NCBI RefSeq assembly: GCF_027853915.1
Contig: NZ_JAQGLA010000032.1
Location: forward strand, 1-64,000
DNA length: 64,000 nucleotides
Reading direction: 5' to 3'
Source: Saccharopolyspora oryzae
GTDB lineage: Bacteria > Actinomycetota > Actinomycetes > Mycobacteriales > Pseudonocardiaceae
Each line of letters starts with the position of its first letter. The first letter of the stretch is position 1. Below the pieces are notes generated by a model. The model had not been told where the DNA came from and did no database searches. It saw nothing but the letters and a program-made list of their open reading frames with translations. The translations under genes were made by a program, and so were the position numbers. Positions 1 through 8,772 of this stretch are shown piece by piece.

Positions 1-273
1 GCCCAGGCCCGCTCGATCGCCCGCGAACTGGGCCCGAAGGGAATCCGGGTCAACCTGGTCTCGGCCGGTCCGGTGCGCACCATGGCGGCCAAGTCGATCC
101 CCGGTTTCGCCGACCTCGAGGCGGGCTGGGGCGACCGCGCCCCGCTGGGCTGGGACGTCAACGACCCGACCCCGGTGGCGAAGTCGGTTTGCGCGGTGCT
201 GTCGGACTGGCTGCCCAAGACCACCGGCTCGATGATCATGGTCGACGGTGGAGTGCACGCACTGGGCATCTGA
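1..273 (+). CDS. inhA: Enoyl-[acyl-carrier-protein] reductase (NADH), 3' end
   Basis: The reading frame is open from the first base and stops with TGA at 271-273, so only the last 90 residues are present. They contain the SDR substrate-loop and C-terminal signature: [17 protein letters not shown], then a disordered stretch, then a [11 protein letters not shown] ending. FabI/InhA enzymes reduce the enoyl-ACP double bond in the last step of fatty-acid elongation. The gene lies 69 bases before ferrochelatase, the same neighbour as in mycobacteria (mabA-inhA-hemZ). The catalytic Tyr and Lys are upstream of the window, so FabI versus InhA cannot be settled from substrate-loop length. Confidence 0.85.
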   Translation, partial: AQARSIARELGPKGIRVNLVSAGPVRTMAAKSIPGFADLEAGWGDRAPLGWDVNDPTPVAKSVCAVLSDWLPKTTGSMIMVDGGVHALGI

Positions 274-342
274 GGTGTGGTCTCGCGCGCAGCCGGTGCA
301 CCCGGCTGCGCGCGAGGTTTTCGGCGCAGCCATCATGGTCGG

Positions 343-1362
343 GTGAGCTTTGACGCGTTGCTGTTCCTGTCGTTCGGAGGACCGGAGGGGCCGGAGGAGG
401 TCCGGCCGTTCCTGGAGAACGTGACCAGAGGCAGGGGAGTCCCGCCGGAACGCCTCGACGAGGTCGCCGAGCACTACCACCACTTCGGCGGGGTGTCGCC
501 GATCAACCGGCTCAACAAGGAGATCATCGCCGCGCTCGAGGCCGAACTGGCCGCGCAGGGCCGTGATCTGCCGGTGTACTTCGGCAACCGCAACTGGCAC
601 CCGATGGTCGAGGACACCGTCGCGAAGATGGCCGACGACGGCGTGCGCAACGCGCTGGTGTTCGCCACTTCGGCGTGGGGCGGCTACTCGGGGTGCAAGC
701 AGTACCACGAGGACATCGTCCGGGCGCGGGAAGCGGTCGGCGAGCGGGCCCCGGATCTGGTGAAGCTGCGGCAGTTCTTCGACCACCCGCTGTTCATCGA
801 GGCCAACGCCGACGCGGTGCGCCGGGCGTTCGAGGAGCTCGACCCGGCTCAGCGCGAGCAGGCGCGACTGGTGTTCACCGCGCACTCCATCCCGCTGCGG
901 GCCGACGAGCAGGAGGGCCCGGACGGCCAACCTCGGTGGTACTCCCGCCAGGTCGCCGAGTCCGCGCGGCTGGTGGCCGAGGCGGTCGGTGCGGACGGCT
1001 ACGACGTGGTGTGGCAGTCCCGGTCCGGCCCGCCGCAGGTGCCGTGGCTGGAGCCCGACATCTGCGACCACCTCGAGGACCTGCACGCCAAGGGCGTTCA
1101 GGCGGCCGTGGTCAGCCCGATCGGTTTCGTCTCGGATCACCTCGAGGTCATCTGGGACCTGGACAACGAGGCGAAGGACAAGGCGGCGGAACTGGGCATG
1201 GGCTTCGCCCGCGCGGCGACGGCCGGCCCGGACCCGAGGTTCGCGAAGCTGATCGTCGAGCTCATCGCCGAGCACACCGACGGTGCGCAGCAGCGCAAGC
1301 TCTCGGAGCTCCCGGCGGCGGGCTCCACCACCAACGGCGAGTTCTGCGCCCCCGGCTGCTGA
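343..1362 (+). CDS. hemH: Ferrochelatase (coproporphyrin-type)
   Basis: Inserts ferrous iron into the porphyrin late in heme synthesis. In actinobacteria the substrate is normally coproporphyrin III (CpfC). Visible motifs are [15 protein letters not shown] at the N-terminus, the catalytic-His segment FTAHSIPL and the metal-site segment [13 protein letters not shown]. The frame is open from a GTG at 277, but homology begins at the GTG at 343, giving 339 residues, the usual length. Cysteines in SGCKQY, in EPDICDH and a C-terminal FCAPGC resemble the [2Fe-2S] ligand set reported for the mycobacterial enzyme. That is inference from position. Lies downstream of inhA and is followed by a strong hairpin. 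Confidence 0.93.
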   Translation: MSFDALLFLSFGGPEGPEEVRPFLENVTRGRGVPPERLDEVAEHYHHFGGVSPINRLNKEIIAALEAELAAQGRDLPVYFGNRNWHPMVEDTVAKMADDGVRNALVFATSAWGGYSGCKQYHEDIVRAREAVGERAPDLVKLRQFFDHPLFIEANADAVRRAFEELDPAQREQARLVFTAHSIPLRADEQEGPDGQPRWYSRQVAESARLVAEAVGADGYDVVWQSRSGPPQVPWLEPDICDHLEDLHAKGVQAAVVSPIGFVSDHLEVIWDLDNEAKDKAAELGMGFARAATAGPDPRFAKLIVELIAEHTDGAQQRKLSELPAAGSTTNGEFCAPGC

Positions 1363-1373
1363 TCAGAACTCGA

Positions 1374-1407
1374 AGGCTCCCCCGATCGACGTCGGTCGGG
1401 GGAGCCT
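1374..1407. terminator. Bidirectional terminator hairpin
   Basis: A perfect 12-base inverted repeat (1374-1385 with 1396-1407; arm AGGCTCCCCCGA) around a 10-base loop. It sits between the converging hemH and intradiol dioxygenase genes and could end both transcripts. There is no long U-tract, which is common in high-GC actinobacteria. Confidence 0.8.
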
Positions 1408-1449
1408 CCTCCTTCCCGGGGTTTCAGCCGGCGAGCAGGCGCCAGGTGC

Positions 1450-2070
1450 TCAGGGTAGGTCGAGGACGAAGTCGAAGGTCGCGGTCCGACCGTCGGGTCC
1501 GTCCTGGACGTCCATCAGCAGGGCCGGGTCGAAGATGGCGTCCGAGTCGTTGCCGGGTTCGCCGGGGAAGTACAGCTGGGTGGTCAGGACCGGCTGGTTG
1601 GGCGCCTGGACCTTGACGTGGACGTGGCGGGTCCGGCCCGGGTAGAGGCCGGGGACGATGGTGTCCAGCTGGTAGCGGCCCTGGGCGTCGGTGAACTGGT
1701 GGCCGCGCAACCGGAAGCCGGTGTTGTCGTACTCGCCGTAGTCGTCGGCCTGCCAGAAGTCCAGCAGCACAGCCTGCAGCGGGCTGCACGAGCGGCTGTA
1801 GACGAAGCCGGAGATGCTCAGCAGCGTGCCGGGCAGGCCGGGTTCGCGGAGGTCGCCGCGTTCGGGGGAGTTCGGCTTGAAGTACGGGCCCTCGATCTGC
1901 GGTGGAGTCGGGTCGTCCCCGTCGTCGCAGGTCGGGGTGGGGGTCAGCGGTCCGGCGGTGGCACGGGGTGCGCGGACCACCTCGCCGGCCACCGCGGGCA
2001 GGGTGATCGCGGTGGCCAGGCCGGCTTTGAGGAACGTGGCCCGGCGGATCCGCCGTTCTTCCTCGGTCAT
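1450..2070 (-). CDS. Secreted intradiol ring-cleavage dioxygenase
   Basis: Non-heme Fe(III) dioxygenase of the catechol/protocatechuate intradiol fold, 206 residues. The N-terminus RRIRRATFLKAGLATA looks like a Tat signal (twin Arg before a hydrophobic stretch), so export is likely. The iron ligands can be placed by family pattern: Tyr in DDYGEYDN, Tyr in GLYPGR and the two His of RHVHVKV. IEGPYF is the usual entry motif. Exported members of this family are known in streptomycetes, some with carbohydrate-binding modules; none is visible here. A DasR-like site lies 35 bases upstream of the start, which would link the gene to chitin or amino-sugar control. The substrate (lignin-derived catechol, humic phenol) is unknown. 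Confidence 0.85.
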   Translation of the reverse strand: MTEEERRIRRATFLKAGLATAITLPAVAGEVVRAPRATAGPLTPTPTCDDGDDPTPPQIEGPYFKPNSPERGDLREPGLPGTLLSISGFVYSRSCSPLQAVLLDFWQADDYGEYDNTGFRLRGHQFTDAQGRYQLDTIVPGLYPGRTRHVHVKVQAPNQPVLTTQLYFPGEPGNDSDAIFDPALLMDVQDGPDGRTATFDFVLDLP

Positions 2071-2104
2071 GAGCGAGCCGCCTTTCGGGGGAAATGTCGC
2101 GAAA

Positions 2105-2116
2105 TGGTGTGGACCA
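2105..2116. promoter_or_regulatory. DasR-responsive-element-like palindrome upstream of dioxygenase
   Basis: TGGTGTGGACCA matches the dre consensus TGGTCTAGACCA at 10 of 12 positions and ends 34 bases before the dioxygenase start codon. The two better sites of the window (11/12) precede LPMO genes. DasR is the GntR repressor that responds to glucosamine-6-phosphate in actinomycetes. Binding here is inference. Confidence 0.5.
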
Positions 2117-2208
2117 TTGCACGCGGGAGAGCTCGGCCCGGCGACAGCGGAAAGTTGGTACAGGTGTAGACGAAAAGTGCTACGAGGTAGCGGAATGCGC
2201 TGTTCAGG

Positions 2209-4087
2209 CTAGGGATTGATGCCCCGATCGGCTCGGTCCACTGTGGATTGATTAGCGGGAAGGTGGATGGTGAACGTCGTGCCGACCCCGACGGTGCTGC
2301 GGACCTCGATGCGACCGCCGTGCGCGTCGACGAGGTGGTGCGTGATGGCCAGCCCCAGACCGCTGCCGCCGCCGCGCCGGCCGCGCGACTTCTCCGCCCG
2401 CCAGAAGCGGTCGAAGACGTGCGGCAGCGCCTCGGCGTCGATGCCGATCCCGGTGTCGCCGACCTCGATGAGCACTTCGTCGGCCACCTGCCTGGCCCGC
2501 ACCTCGACGCGGCCGCCGGCAGGGGTGTGGCGCAACGCGTTGGACACCAGGTTGCCCAGCGCTTGGCGCAGCCGGGTCGGGTCGGCGGACAGGTCCGGAT
2601 CGCCGTCGACGATCGCGGTCAGCTCGACGCCGTCGGCTTCGGCGCGACTGCGGTGCGCGGCGGCGACCTGCTCCAGGAGCGCGCCGAGGTGCACCGGTTC
2701 GGGGTGGACGTGCAGGTTCCCGGCGTCGGCGAGCGCGAGGTCCTGCAGGTCGTCGACGAGGTGCTGCAGCAGCAGCGTTTCCTCCAGCAGCGAGGCGACC
2801 AGGGGCTCGTCCAGAGTGGCCACTCCGTCCTGCGTCGCCTCCAGCCAGCCGCGCACGTTCACCAGCGGGGTGCGCAGTTCGTGCGCGATGTCGCTGACCA
2901 TCGTCTTGCGCTGCTGCTCGGTTCGTTCGATCTGCTCGGACATCGCGTTGAACGTTGCGGCCAGCTCGCCGATCTCGCCGCGCGCGCTGGTCCGCACCCG
3001 CGCGGAGCGGTCGCCGCTGCCCATCCGCCGGGCCGCCGCGGTGATCGCGTCGATCGGGCGGACCAGACGGCTGGCGGCCATCGCGGTCAACCCGACGGTG
3101 ACCACCAGCACCGCCAGCGCCGTCCAGGCGATCCGCGAGACGCCCACAGTGGACAGATCGGTTGCCGCCTGGTCCCCGCCCGGTTTGGTGATGAACAGCT
3201 GAGCGGCCGGTGAGACGTAGCCGCCGAGCTGCTCCCGGCGGCCGGCGTCCACGCAGTGCTGGTTCTCCGGTGCGGTGCGCAGGCCGTTCGGCCAGGTGGC
3301 TTCGGCGGCCTCGGTGGGCAGCTGAACCACGCCCTGCCTGGCCAGGCAGGCGTTGACCAGGGTCAACAGCTCGGTGTTGGCCCTGCGCTCGGTCTCGGTG
3401 ATGAGCGGCGGGGGTGCGCACAGATCGCCCGGAGCAGCAGCGCGGGACGACGTCTCCGGCACGGCGTTCGGCCTCTTCTCCGGTGCCGCTTCGGCGGGTT
3501 CGGCGTTCGGCTCCTGCTCCGGAACCGCCGACTTGAGCACGCCCTGCTGCCCGTCGGAGGTGATCTCGACCGTCGAACGCCCGTTGGGCAGCTCGACGAT
3601 CCGGCCGTCCGCGCCGATCCGCTGCAGGCAGCTGACCTGCCGGTGCGCGGCGTCGGCCAGTTCGCCCCGCTCGGCGGCGGTCAGCTGGTACGGGCCCACG
3701 GCGCGCGGATCGATGCCCGAATCCGACGCGCCGGGCTTGAGCACCGGGTCGACGGAGAGCGGATCGACCACGGCCGACGGGGTCTGCGGCAGCGGCGTGT
3801 CGTGCGGATCCCCGGAATCGGCGAGCGGAGCGCGCGCCGCCGTGGTCAGGGTGATGCGGCGACCGGTGCGCTCGGACAGGTCGGCCACCACGTCCTGCAC
3901 GCCGGTCCACTGCGGGTGGGCGGCGGCGTAGCCGAGCAGCGCGTCGTAGATCTTGGCGTCGGTGGCCAGGCTCTCGCCGATCTCCTGGTTGATCGCCCCG
4001 CTGGTGCTCTGCGCGGCCAGCCACGCGGTCGCCCCGATCGAACACCCGGCCACCACCACCGACATCGTCAGCAGCCGGGCCAGCAGG

Positions 4088-4104
<17 letters not shown>
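2209..4104 (-). CDS. Sensor histidine kinase with cysteine-bearing extracytoplasmic domain
   Basis: A 631-residue membrane kinase. An N-terminal membrane segment (about 10-32) is followed by an exported domain of roughly 280 residues, a second membrane segment (about 320-345), HAMP, a HisKA domain with phospho-acceptor in DIAHELRTPL, and an HATPase_c domain with N-box NLVSNALRHT and GLGLAI. The exported domain carries several Cys (SCLQRI, DLCAPP, NACLAR, QHCVDA), which could form disulfides, and an Ala/Glu/Pro-rich stretch. It overlaps the 3' end of the response-regulator gene by 17 bases, so the pair is translationally coupled. I cannot assign the signal. Its neighbours are a wall-anchored protein and a sortase, so envelope sensing is plausible. 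Confidence 0.92.
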
Positions 4105-4801
<697 letters not shown>

Positions 4802-4852
4802 TATCGCTGCCGCCAGCGCGCTTCGGAGCCGAAGGCGCGCATCTGAACCGGA

Positions 4853-4895
4853 TCTTCACATTCGGCCCGGCGGAATCCGAACAGGTTCTTCACAT
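4853..4895. promoter_or_regulatory. Direct repeat TCTTCACAT in divergent promoter region
   Basis: Exact 9-base repeats at 4853-4861 and 4887-4895, 34 bases apart start to start. They lie between the response-regulator start (4801) and the wall-protein start (4984). This is a candidate binding site for the adjacent OmpR-family regulator. No promoter elements are clear enough to call. Confidence 0.35.
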
Positions 4896-4983
4896 CGTGC
4901 AGACGGGATCTTGAAAAGTCCTGACCATGCTGGTCCTCGTCCGGGACTCCCCGGACCGAAACCAACGGAGAGGACGCAATCAG

Positions 4984-5370
4984 ATGAAGCTCGGTCGTAC
5001 GGTCGCCGCTGCCGCACTGCTCGGAACCGCGGCGCTGCCGCTGGCCGCGACGGTCAGCTGGGCGGACGAGTCGAAGCCGGCCGCGGTGGAGGAGAGCAAG
5101 CCCGCCGCGGAGCCGGAGCAGGACAAGCCGGGCCAGCCGCCGAAGGAAGCCGCTCCGGCGCCGGAGCAGAGCCGCCCCGCGGAACCGCAGCCGGAGGCGA
5201 CGGAGAAGCGCGGGCAGGTCTCCCAGGTGCCGACCGGCGCGCCGGAAACCGGTGGTGGCCCGGAGGATTCCGGCTTCGCCCCGGCTGCTCTCGGTGGGGC
5301 AGCGGCGATCGCCGTCGCGGGCGGCGGCACCGCGCTGGTGCTGCGTCGCCGTCGTGCGGGCGCGAACTGA
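4984..5370 (+). CDS. Small wall-anchored protein, probable sortase substrate
   Basis: 128 residues from the ATG at 4984, preceded by GGAGAGG; an earlier in-frame ATG at 4927 would add an uncharged-for leader and is less likely. Order: signal peptide (1-24, ending near SWADE), a Pro/Glu/Lys-rich spacer (25-80), the motif VPTGAPETGGG, a hydrophobic helix (about 100-120) and a terminal RRRR. This is the layout of a cell-wall sorting signal, but with APETG in place of LPXTG. Small proteins with VPxGAPxTGGG beside class F sortases are common in actinobacteria as I recall. Ten bases separate it from the sortase gene, so they form one operon. Confidence 0.75.
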   Translation: MKLGRTVAAAALLGTAALPLAATVSWADESKPAAVEESKPAAEPEQDKPGQPPKEAAPAPEQSRPAEPQPEATEKRGQVSQVPTGAPETGGGPEDSGFAPAALGGAAAIAVAGGGTALVLRRRRAGAN

Positions 5371-5380
5371 GGCGCCTGGG

Positions 5381-6025
5381 ATGACCGTGCCTCACCGAGC
5401 GCGGGTGGGGATCCGGGGTGGCCGCGCGGTCGCGGCCGCCCCGGTCTGCATCGTTGCCGCGCTCTCCTTCGCGCTGTCCGGATGCTCTGCAGCCGACCAG
5501 CCCCTGGACCTCAGAACCGCCGCTCCGGCCCAGCAGGTGCAGGCCGCGTCCGCGCTGTCGCCCGCGCCGCCGACCTGGATCGAGATCCCCCGGATCGGCG
5601 CGCGGTCCTCGCTGCTCCCGATGGGGCTCAACCCCGATCGGACGGTCGAAACCCCGTCGGTGCACGAACCGATGCAAGCCGGGTGGTACCGCTACAGCCC
5701 CACCCCCGGCGAGGTCGGGCCCGCGGTGGTGCTGGGGCACGTCAACGGCGACGGCCAGGACGGCATCTTCGCCCGGTTGGACGAGTTGCGACCTGGTGAC
5801 GAGGTCCGGATCGGCCGTGAGGACGGGCAGGTCGCCCGGTTCGTCGTGCACCGCATGGCGCAGGAGCCGAAGAGCGGATTCCCGCGCGACGAGGTCTACG
5901 GCGACACGACCGACCCCCAGCTCCGGCTGATCACCTGCGGCGGCTCGTTCGACCGCAGTGCGCGGAGCTACCGGGACAACATCATCGCCTTCGCCACCTT
6001 CGTCGGCACCGTCCAAGGTGGATAG
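5381..6025 (+). CDS. Class F-like sortase, possible lipoprotein
   Basis: 214 residues from the ATG at 5381; the frame is open upstream into the previous gene, but this start gives a proper export signal. The signal sequence ends in LSGC, a lipobox-like site. The sortase domain has the catalytic set His120 (LGHVNG), Cys186 (LITCGG) and Arg198 (SYRDN). Sortases cleave a sorting motif and join the substrate to cell-wall peptide. The gene directly upstream encodes the likely substrate (VPTGAPETGG). Short single-substrate pairs of this type fit class E/F rather than the housekeeping class A. The stop codon lies 2 bases from the end of the converging UbiA gene. Confidence 0.85.
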   Translation: MTVPHRARVGIRGGRAVAAAPVCIVAALSFALSGCSAADQPLDLRTAAPAQQVQAASALSPAPPTWIEIPRIGARSSLLPMGLNPDRTVETPSVHEPMQAGWYRYSPTPGEVGPAVVLGHVNGDGQDGIFARLDELRPGDEVRIGREDGQVARFVVHRMAQEPKSGFPRDEVYGDTTDPQLRLITCGGSFDRSARSYRDNIIAFATFVGTVQGG

Positions 6026-6027
6026 TG

Positions 6028-6843
6028 CTATGAGATCCCGCTGCCCAGCAGGACCACGACGTCGAGCAGGGCCACCAGGACGACGGCGTGGAACGCAGCG
6101 CGCGATCCCGGACGACGTCCCAGCACGAGCCCGGCGCTGAGCAACACCACGGCCAGCACGAGCACCAGCAGCCCGGCGGGGAACCCGACCGACCCGAGCA
6201 CGAGCAGTGCGGCAGTGGTGAACACCAGAACTGCCGCAACCGCAGTGCTTTTCGTCGCACCGAGCCGGTGGGGGAGGCCGCACACCCCGGTGGCGGCGTC
6301 GTCGGCGAGGTCGGGAAGCACGTTCACGAAATGCGCTGCCGAACCCAGCAACGCCGCGGCGAGCACCAACCACACCGGCGGTGCCGCCCCGATTCCCAAC
6401 GTCACGAACGCAGGGAGGAGCCCGAACGAGACGGCGTAGGGCAGCACCGAGAACGCCGTCGACTTCACCCCCAGGTCGTAAGCCCACGCCGACCCCAACG
6501 CCACCAGGTGCGCAGCGGTCGCCGCGGCACCGAACGGAAGCGACAACACCACTGCGATGGGAGCGGAGACGACAACGGCGAGCAGCACCGCGCGACGGGA
6601 AACCGCACCGGAGGCCACCGGTTTGCCGGACCGCCCCACCTGTGCATCGCGATCGGCGTCGACCAGGTCGTTGAGCCATCCGACGGACAACTGCCCGGAC
6701 AGCACCGCGCCGACCACGCCCAGCACGCCGAGCGGTCTGCTGCCCACCGCCGCGGCCAGTCCGGCGGTGATCGCGGTGACCGCCAGCGCTGGCAGCGGGT
6801 GCGCGGCGCGGAGCAGCGCGGAGGCGGTTGCGAAGTGCCGCAC
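6028..6843 (-). CDS. UbiA-family membrane prenyltransferase
   Basis: 271 residues, mostly hydrophobic, about 8-9 membrane helices. The first Asp-rich motif is NDLVDADRDAQ, and the second is partly kept as NVLPDLADDAATG. These bind Mg-diphosphate of an isoprenyl donor; the family prenylates aromatic or quinone acceptors. The start is set at the GTG at 6843 (VRHFATAS...), because further upstream codons would run into the divergent methyltransferase, 27 bases away. Its neighbours (methyltransferase, type III PKS) suggest it prenylates an aromatic polyketide rather than menaquinone precursor. Acceptor and donor are not shown by sequence. Confidence 0.85.
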   Translation of the reverse strand: MRHFATASALLRAAHPLPALAVTAITAGLAAAVGSRPLGVLGVVGAVLSGQLSVGWLNDLVDADRDAQVGRSGKPVASGAVSRRAVLLAVVVSAPIAVVLSLPFGAAATAAHLVALGSAWAYDLGVKSTAFSVLPYAVSFGLLPAFVTLGIGAAPPVWLVLAAALLGSAAHFVNVLPDLADDAATGVCGLPHRLGATKSTAVAAVLVFTTAALLVLGSVGFPAGLLVLVLAVVLLSAGLVLGRRPGSRAAFHAVVLVALLDVVVLLGSGIS

Positions 6844-6870
6844 CTGGCCGAGTGTGCCAGCCTGGAGCGC

Positions 6871-7587
6871 ATGGCACGCAGCGGGACGCGGACCGCGCTG
6901 CGCAACGATCCGCAGCTCTACGAGACCTGCGCGGATCAGTGGTGGCAGCCGCAGGGTGTGTTCGCGATGCTGCACTGGCTGGCCGCCGCCCGCGCGGCGC
7001 TCGTGCCCACCGCATCGCGGACGGACGCGGTCCTGGTCGATCTGGGGTGCGGCGCCGGGTTGTTGGCGCCGCACGTGGCGGACAAGGGCTATCGGCACAT
7101 CGGGGTCGACCGGTCGCCGAGCGCACTGCGGCAGGCCGCTGAGCACGGTGTTCTGCCGGTGATGGGGGACGTCCAGGAGGTGCCGCTGCCCACTGGGTGC
7201 GCGGATTGCGTTGTGGCGGGGGAGATCCTGGAGCACGTCGCGGACCTTCGCGCCGCGGTCGCCGAAGCGTGCCGGATCCTGCGACCCGGCGGCCTGCTGG
7301 TGCTGGACACGCTGGCTTCGACCGCGCTGTGCCGCGTGCTGGCCATCGGCATCGCCGAGCGCTTGCCCGTCGCGCCGCGCGGCGTGCACGATCCGGCGCT
7401 GCTGGTCGACCGCGACGTGCTGGCAGGGGAAGCTGCCCGGCACGGCGTCGACCTGGCGTTGCGGGGCCTGCGACCGTCTCTGCCGGACCTCCTGGCGTGG
7501 TCGCTCGGACGGCGGACCGCGGTTCGCCTGGTGCCCATCCGGGTGACTTCCGTGCTGTTCCAGGCCATCGGCTGGAAGAAGGGGTGA
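6871..7587 (+). CDS. SAM-dependent class I methyltransferase (UbiE/UbiG-like)
   Basis: 238 residues. SAM-binding motif I is VLVDLGCGAGLLAPHVA; motif II/III region is AGEILEHV and RILRPGGLLVLDTL. This is the Methyltransf_11/UbiE-type fold that methylates O or C atoms of small aromatics and quinones. The ATG at 6871 is preceded by CTGGAGCGC. It is divergent from the UbiA gene and leads an operon with the acyl-CoA dehydrogenase (6-base gap), the type III PKS and the DUF2071-like gene. A tailoring role on the polyketide is the simplest reading. Confidence 0.85.
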   Translation: MARSGTRTALRNDPQLYETCADQWWQPQGVFAMLHWLAAARAALVPTASRTDAVLVDLGCGAGLLAPHVADKGYRHIGVDRSPSALRQAAEHGVLPVMGDVQEVPLPTGCADCVVAGEILEHVADLRAAVAEACRILRPGGLLVLDTLASTALCRVLAIGIAERLPVAPRGVHDPALLVDRDVLAGEAARHGVDLALRGLRPSLPDLLAWSLGRRTAVRLVPIRVTSVLFQAIGWKKG

Positions 7588-7593
7588 GCGCCG

Positions 7594-8772
7594 TTGTCGA
7601 TGTCAGCTGCCTCCGCGCGGGAAGTGGTGCGCGACCTCGTACCGCGCATCGCCGCGCGCGCCGAGCACTACGACACCGAAGGCGCTTTCCCGAGCGAGGA
7701 CTTCGCCGACCTGCGCGATCGGGGGCTGCTCGGGCTCATGGTTCCCGAGGAGCTGGGCGGACTCGGCGCTTCGTTCGCCGACTACGCCGACGTGGCGTCC
7801 GAACTGGCCACCGGAGCTGGTGCCACGGCGCTGATCTTCAACATGCACGCCTCGGTCACCGGCGCGCTCGCGCACACGCCCGACGACCTGCTCGAACAAC
7901 TGGGCGCTCCGGAGAGCTGCTTCGACGCGCGCGACCGGCTGCTGTCCGAGGCCGCCGACGGCGCGCTGTACGCGGTGGCGATGAGCGAACGCGGCACCGG
8001 ATCGCGGTTGTCGCGCACCACCACCGGTTACCGGCGGGGTGACGGCGGATTCCACATCACCGGCCGGAAGGCGTTCGTCTCGGGTGCCGGGCACGCCGAC
8101 GCCTACCTGGTCACCGCGAAGGACGTCGACGGCGCCGAGCCGCGGGTGTCGTACTTCCTGGTGCCGGCCGGGGACGGCATCAGGATCGACCCGACCTGGG
8201 ATTCGCTGGGCATGCGCGCCACCGGCAGCCACGACGTGCACTTCGACGTCGCCGTCGGCCCGGACGCGCTGCTGGGCGGCCTGGAAGGCCTGACGTTGCT
8301 GGTCGCGCAGGTGATGCCGCAGTGGCTGGTCGCCTCCTACGCCGCGGTGTACGTCGGCGTCGCTCGCTCCGCACTGCGTATCGGAAGCGCGCACCTGCGT
8401 GAACGCGGTCTGCACGAGCTTCCCTCGGTGCGCAGCCGGATGGGGCGGGCCGATGCGGCGGTGGCCGCGGCCGAAACCGTCGTGCAGGAGGCCGCGCGGC
8501 GAGTAGCGCATCAGCCCGGGGAACCGGAGACCAACCGCTGGGTGTGGCGGGCGAAGCTGGTCGCGGGCGACATCGCCGCGCAGGTGGCGTCCTCGGTGCT
8601 GGAAGCCGCCGGCGCCTCCGCGACCAGGCGCGGACATCCGCTCGAACGCATCTACCGCGACGCCCGTTGCGGCGCGCTGCAACCGGCGACTTCGGATGTC
8701 TGCGCCGACTGGCTCGGCGTTGCCGCGCTCGGCGGCGATCCCGACCACGACACCGAAGCGCCGCGGTGGTGA
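7594..8772 (+). CDS. Acyl-CoA dehydrogenase-like flavoprotein in PKS operon
   Basis: 392 residues if translated from the TTG at 7594 (ribosome site AAGGGG at good spacing) or 390 from the ATG at 7600. Acyl-CoA dehydrogenase fold: N-terminal helical part with LMVPEELGGLGASFADYA, middle beta domain with MSERGTGSRLSRT and GRKAFVSGAGHAD, C-terminal helical part ending RIYRDARCGALQPATSDVCADW. The last segment corresponds to the FAD/substrate-contacting end of the family. Its stop codon overlaps the PKS start. In a PKS operon such enzymes can desaturate a starter or extender acyl thioester or oxidise a product. Confidence 0.82.
   Translation: MSMSAASAREVVRDLVPRIAARAEHYDTEGAFPSEDFADLRDRGLLGLMVPEELGGLGASFADYADVASELATGAGATALIFNMHASVTGALAHTPDDLLEQLGAPESCFDARDRLLSEAADGALYAVAMSERGTGSRLSRTTTGYRRGDGGFHITGRKAFVSGAGHADAYLVTAKDVDGAEPRVSYFLVPAGDGIRIDPTWDSLGMRATGSHDVHFDVAVGPDALLGGLEGLTLLVAQVMPQWLVASYAAVYVGVARSALRIGSAHLRERGLHELPSVRSRMGRADAAVAAAETVVQEAARRVAHQPGEPETNRWVWRAKLVAGDIAAQVASSVLEAAGASATRRGHPLERIYRDARCGALQPATSDVCADWLGVAALGGDPDHDTEAPRW

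Noticed and set aside
5054-7126. A 690-residue reading frame on the minus strand across the sortase and UbiA genes
   Set aside because: It is Arg/Pro/Ala-rich antisense composition typical of shadows in high-GC DNA and overlaps well-supported genes on both strands.
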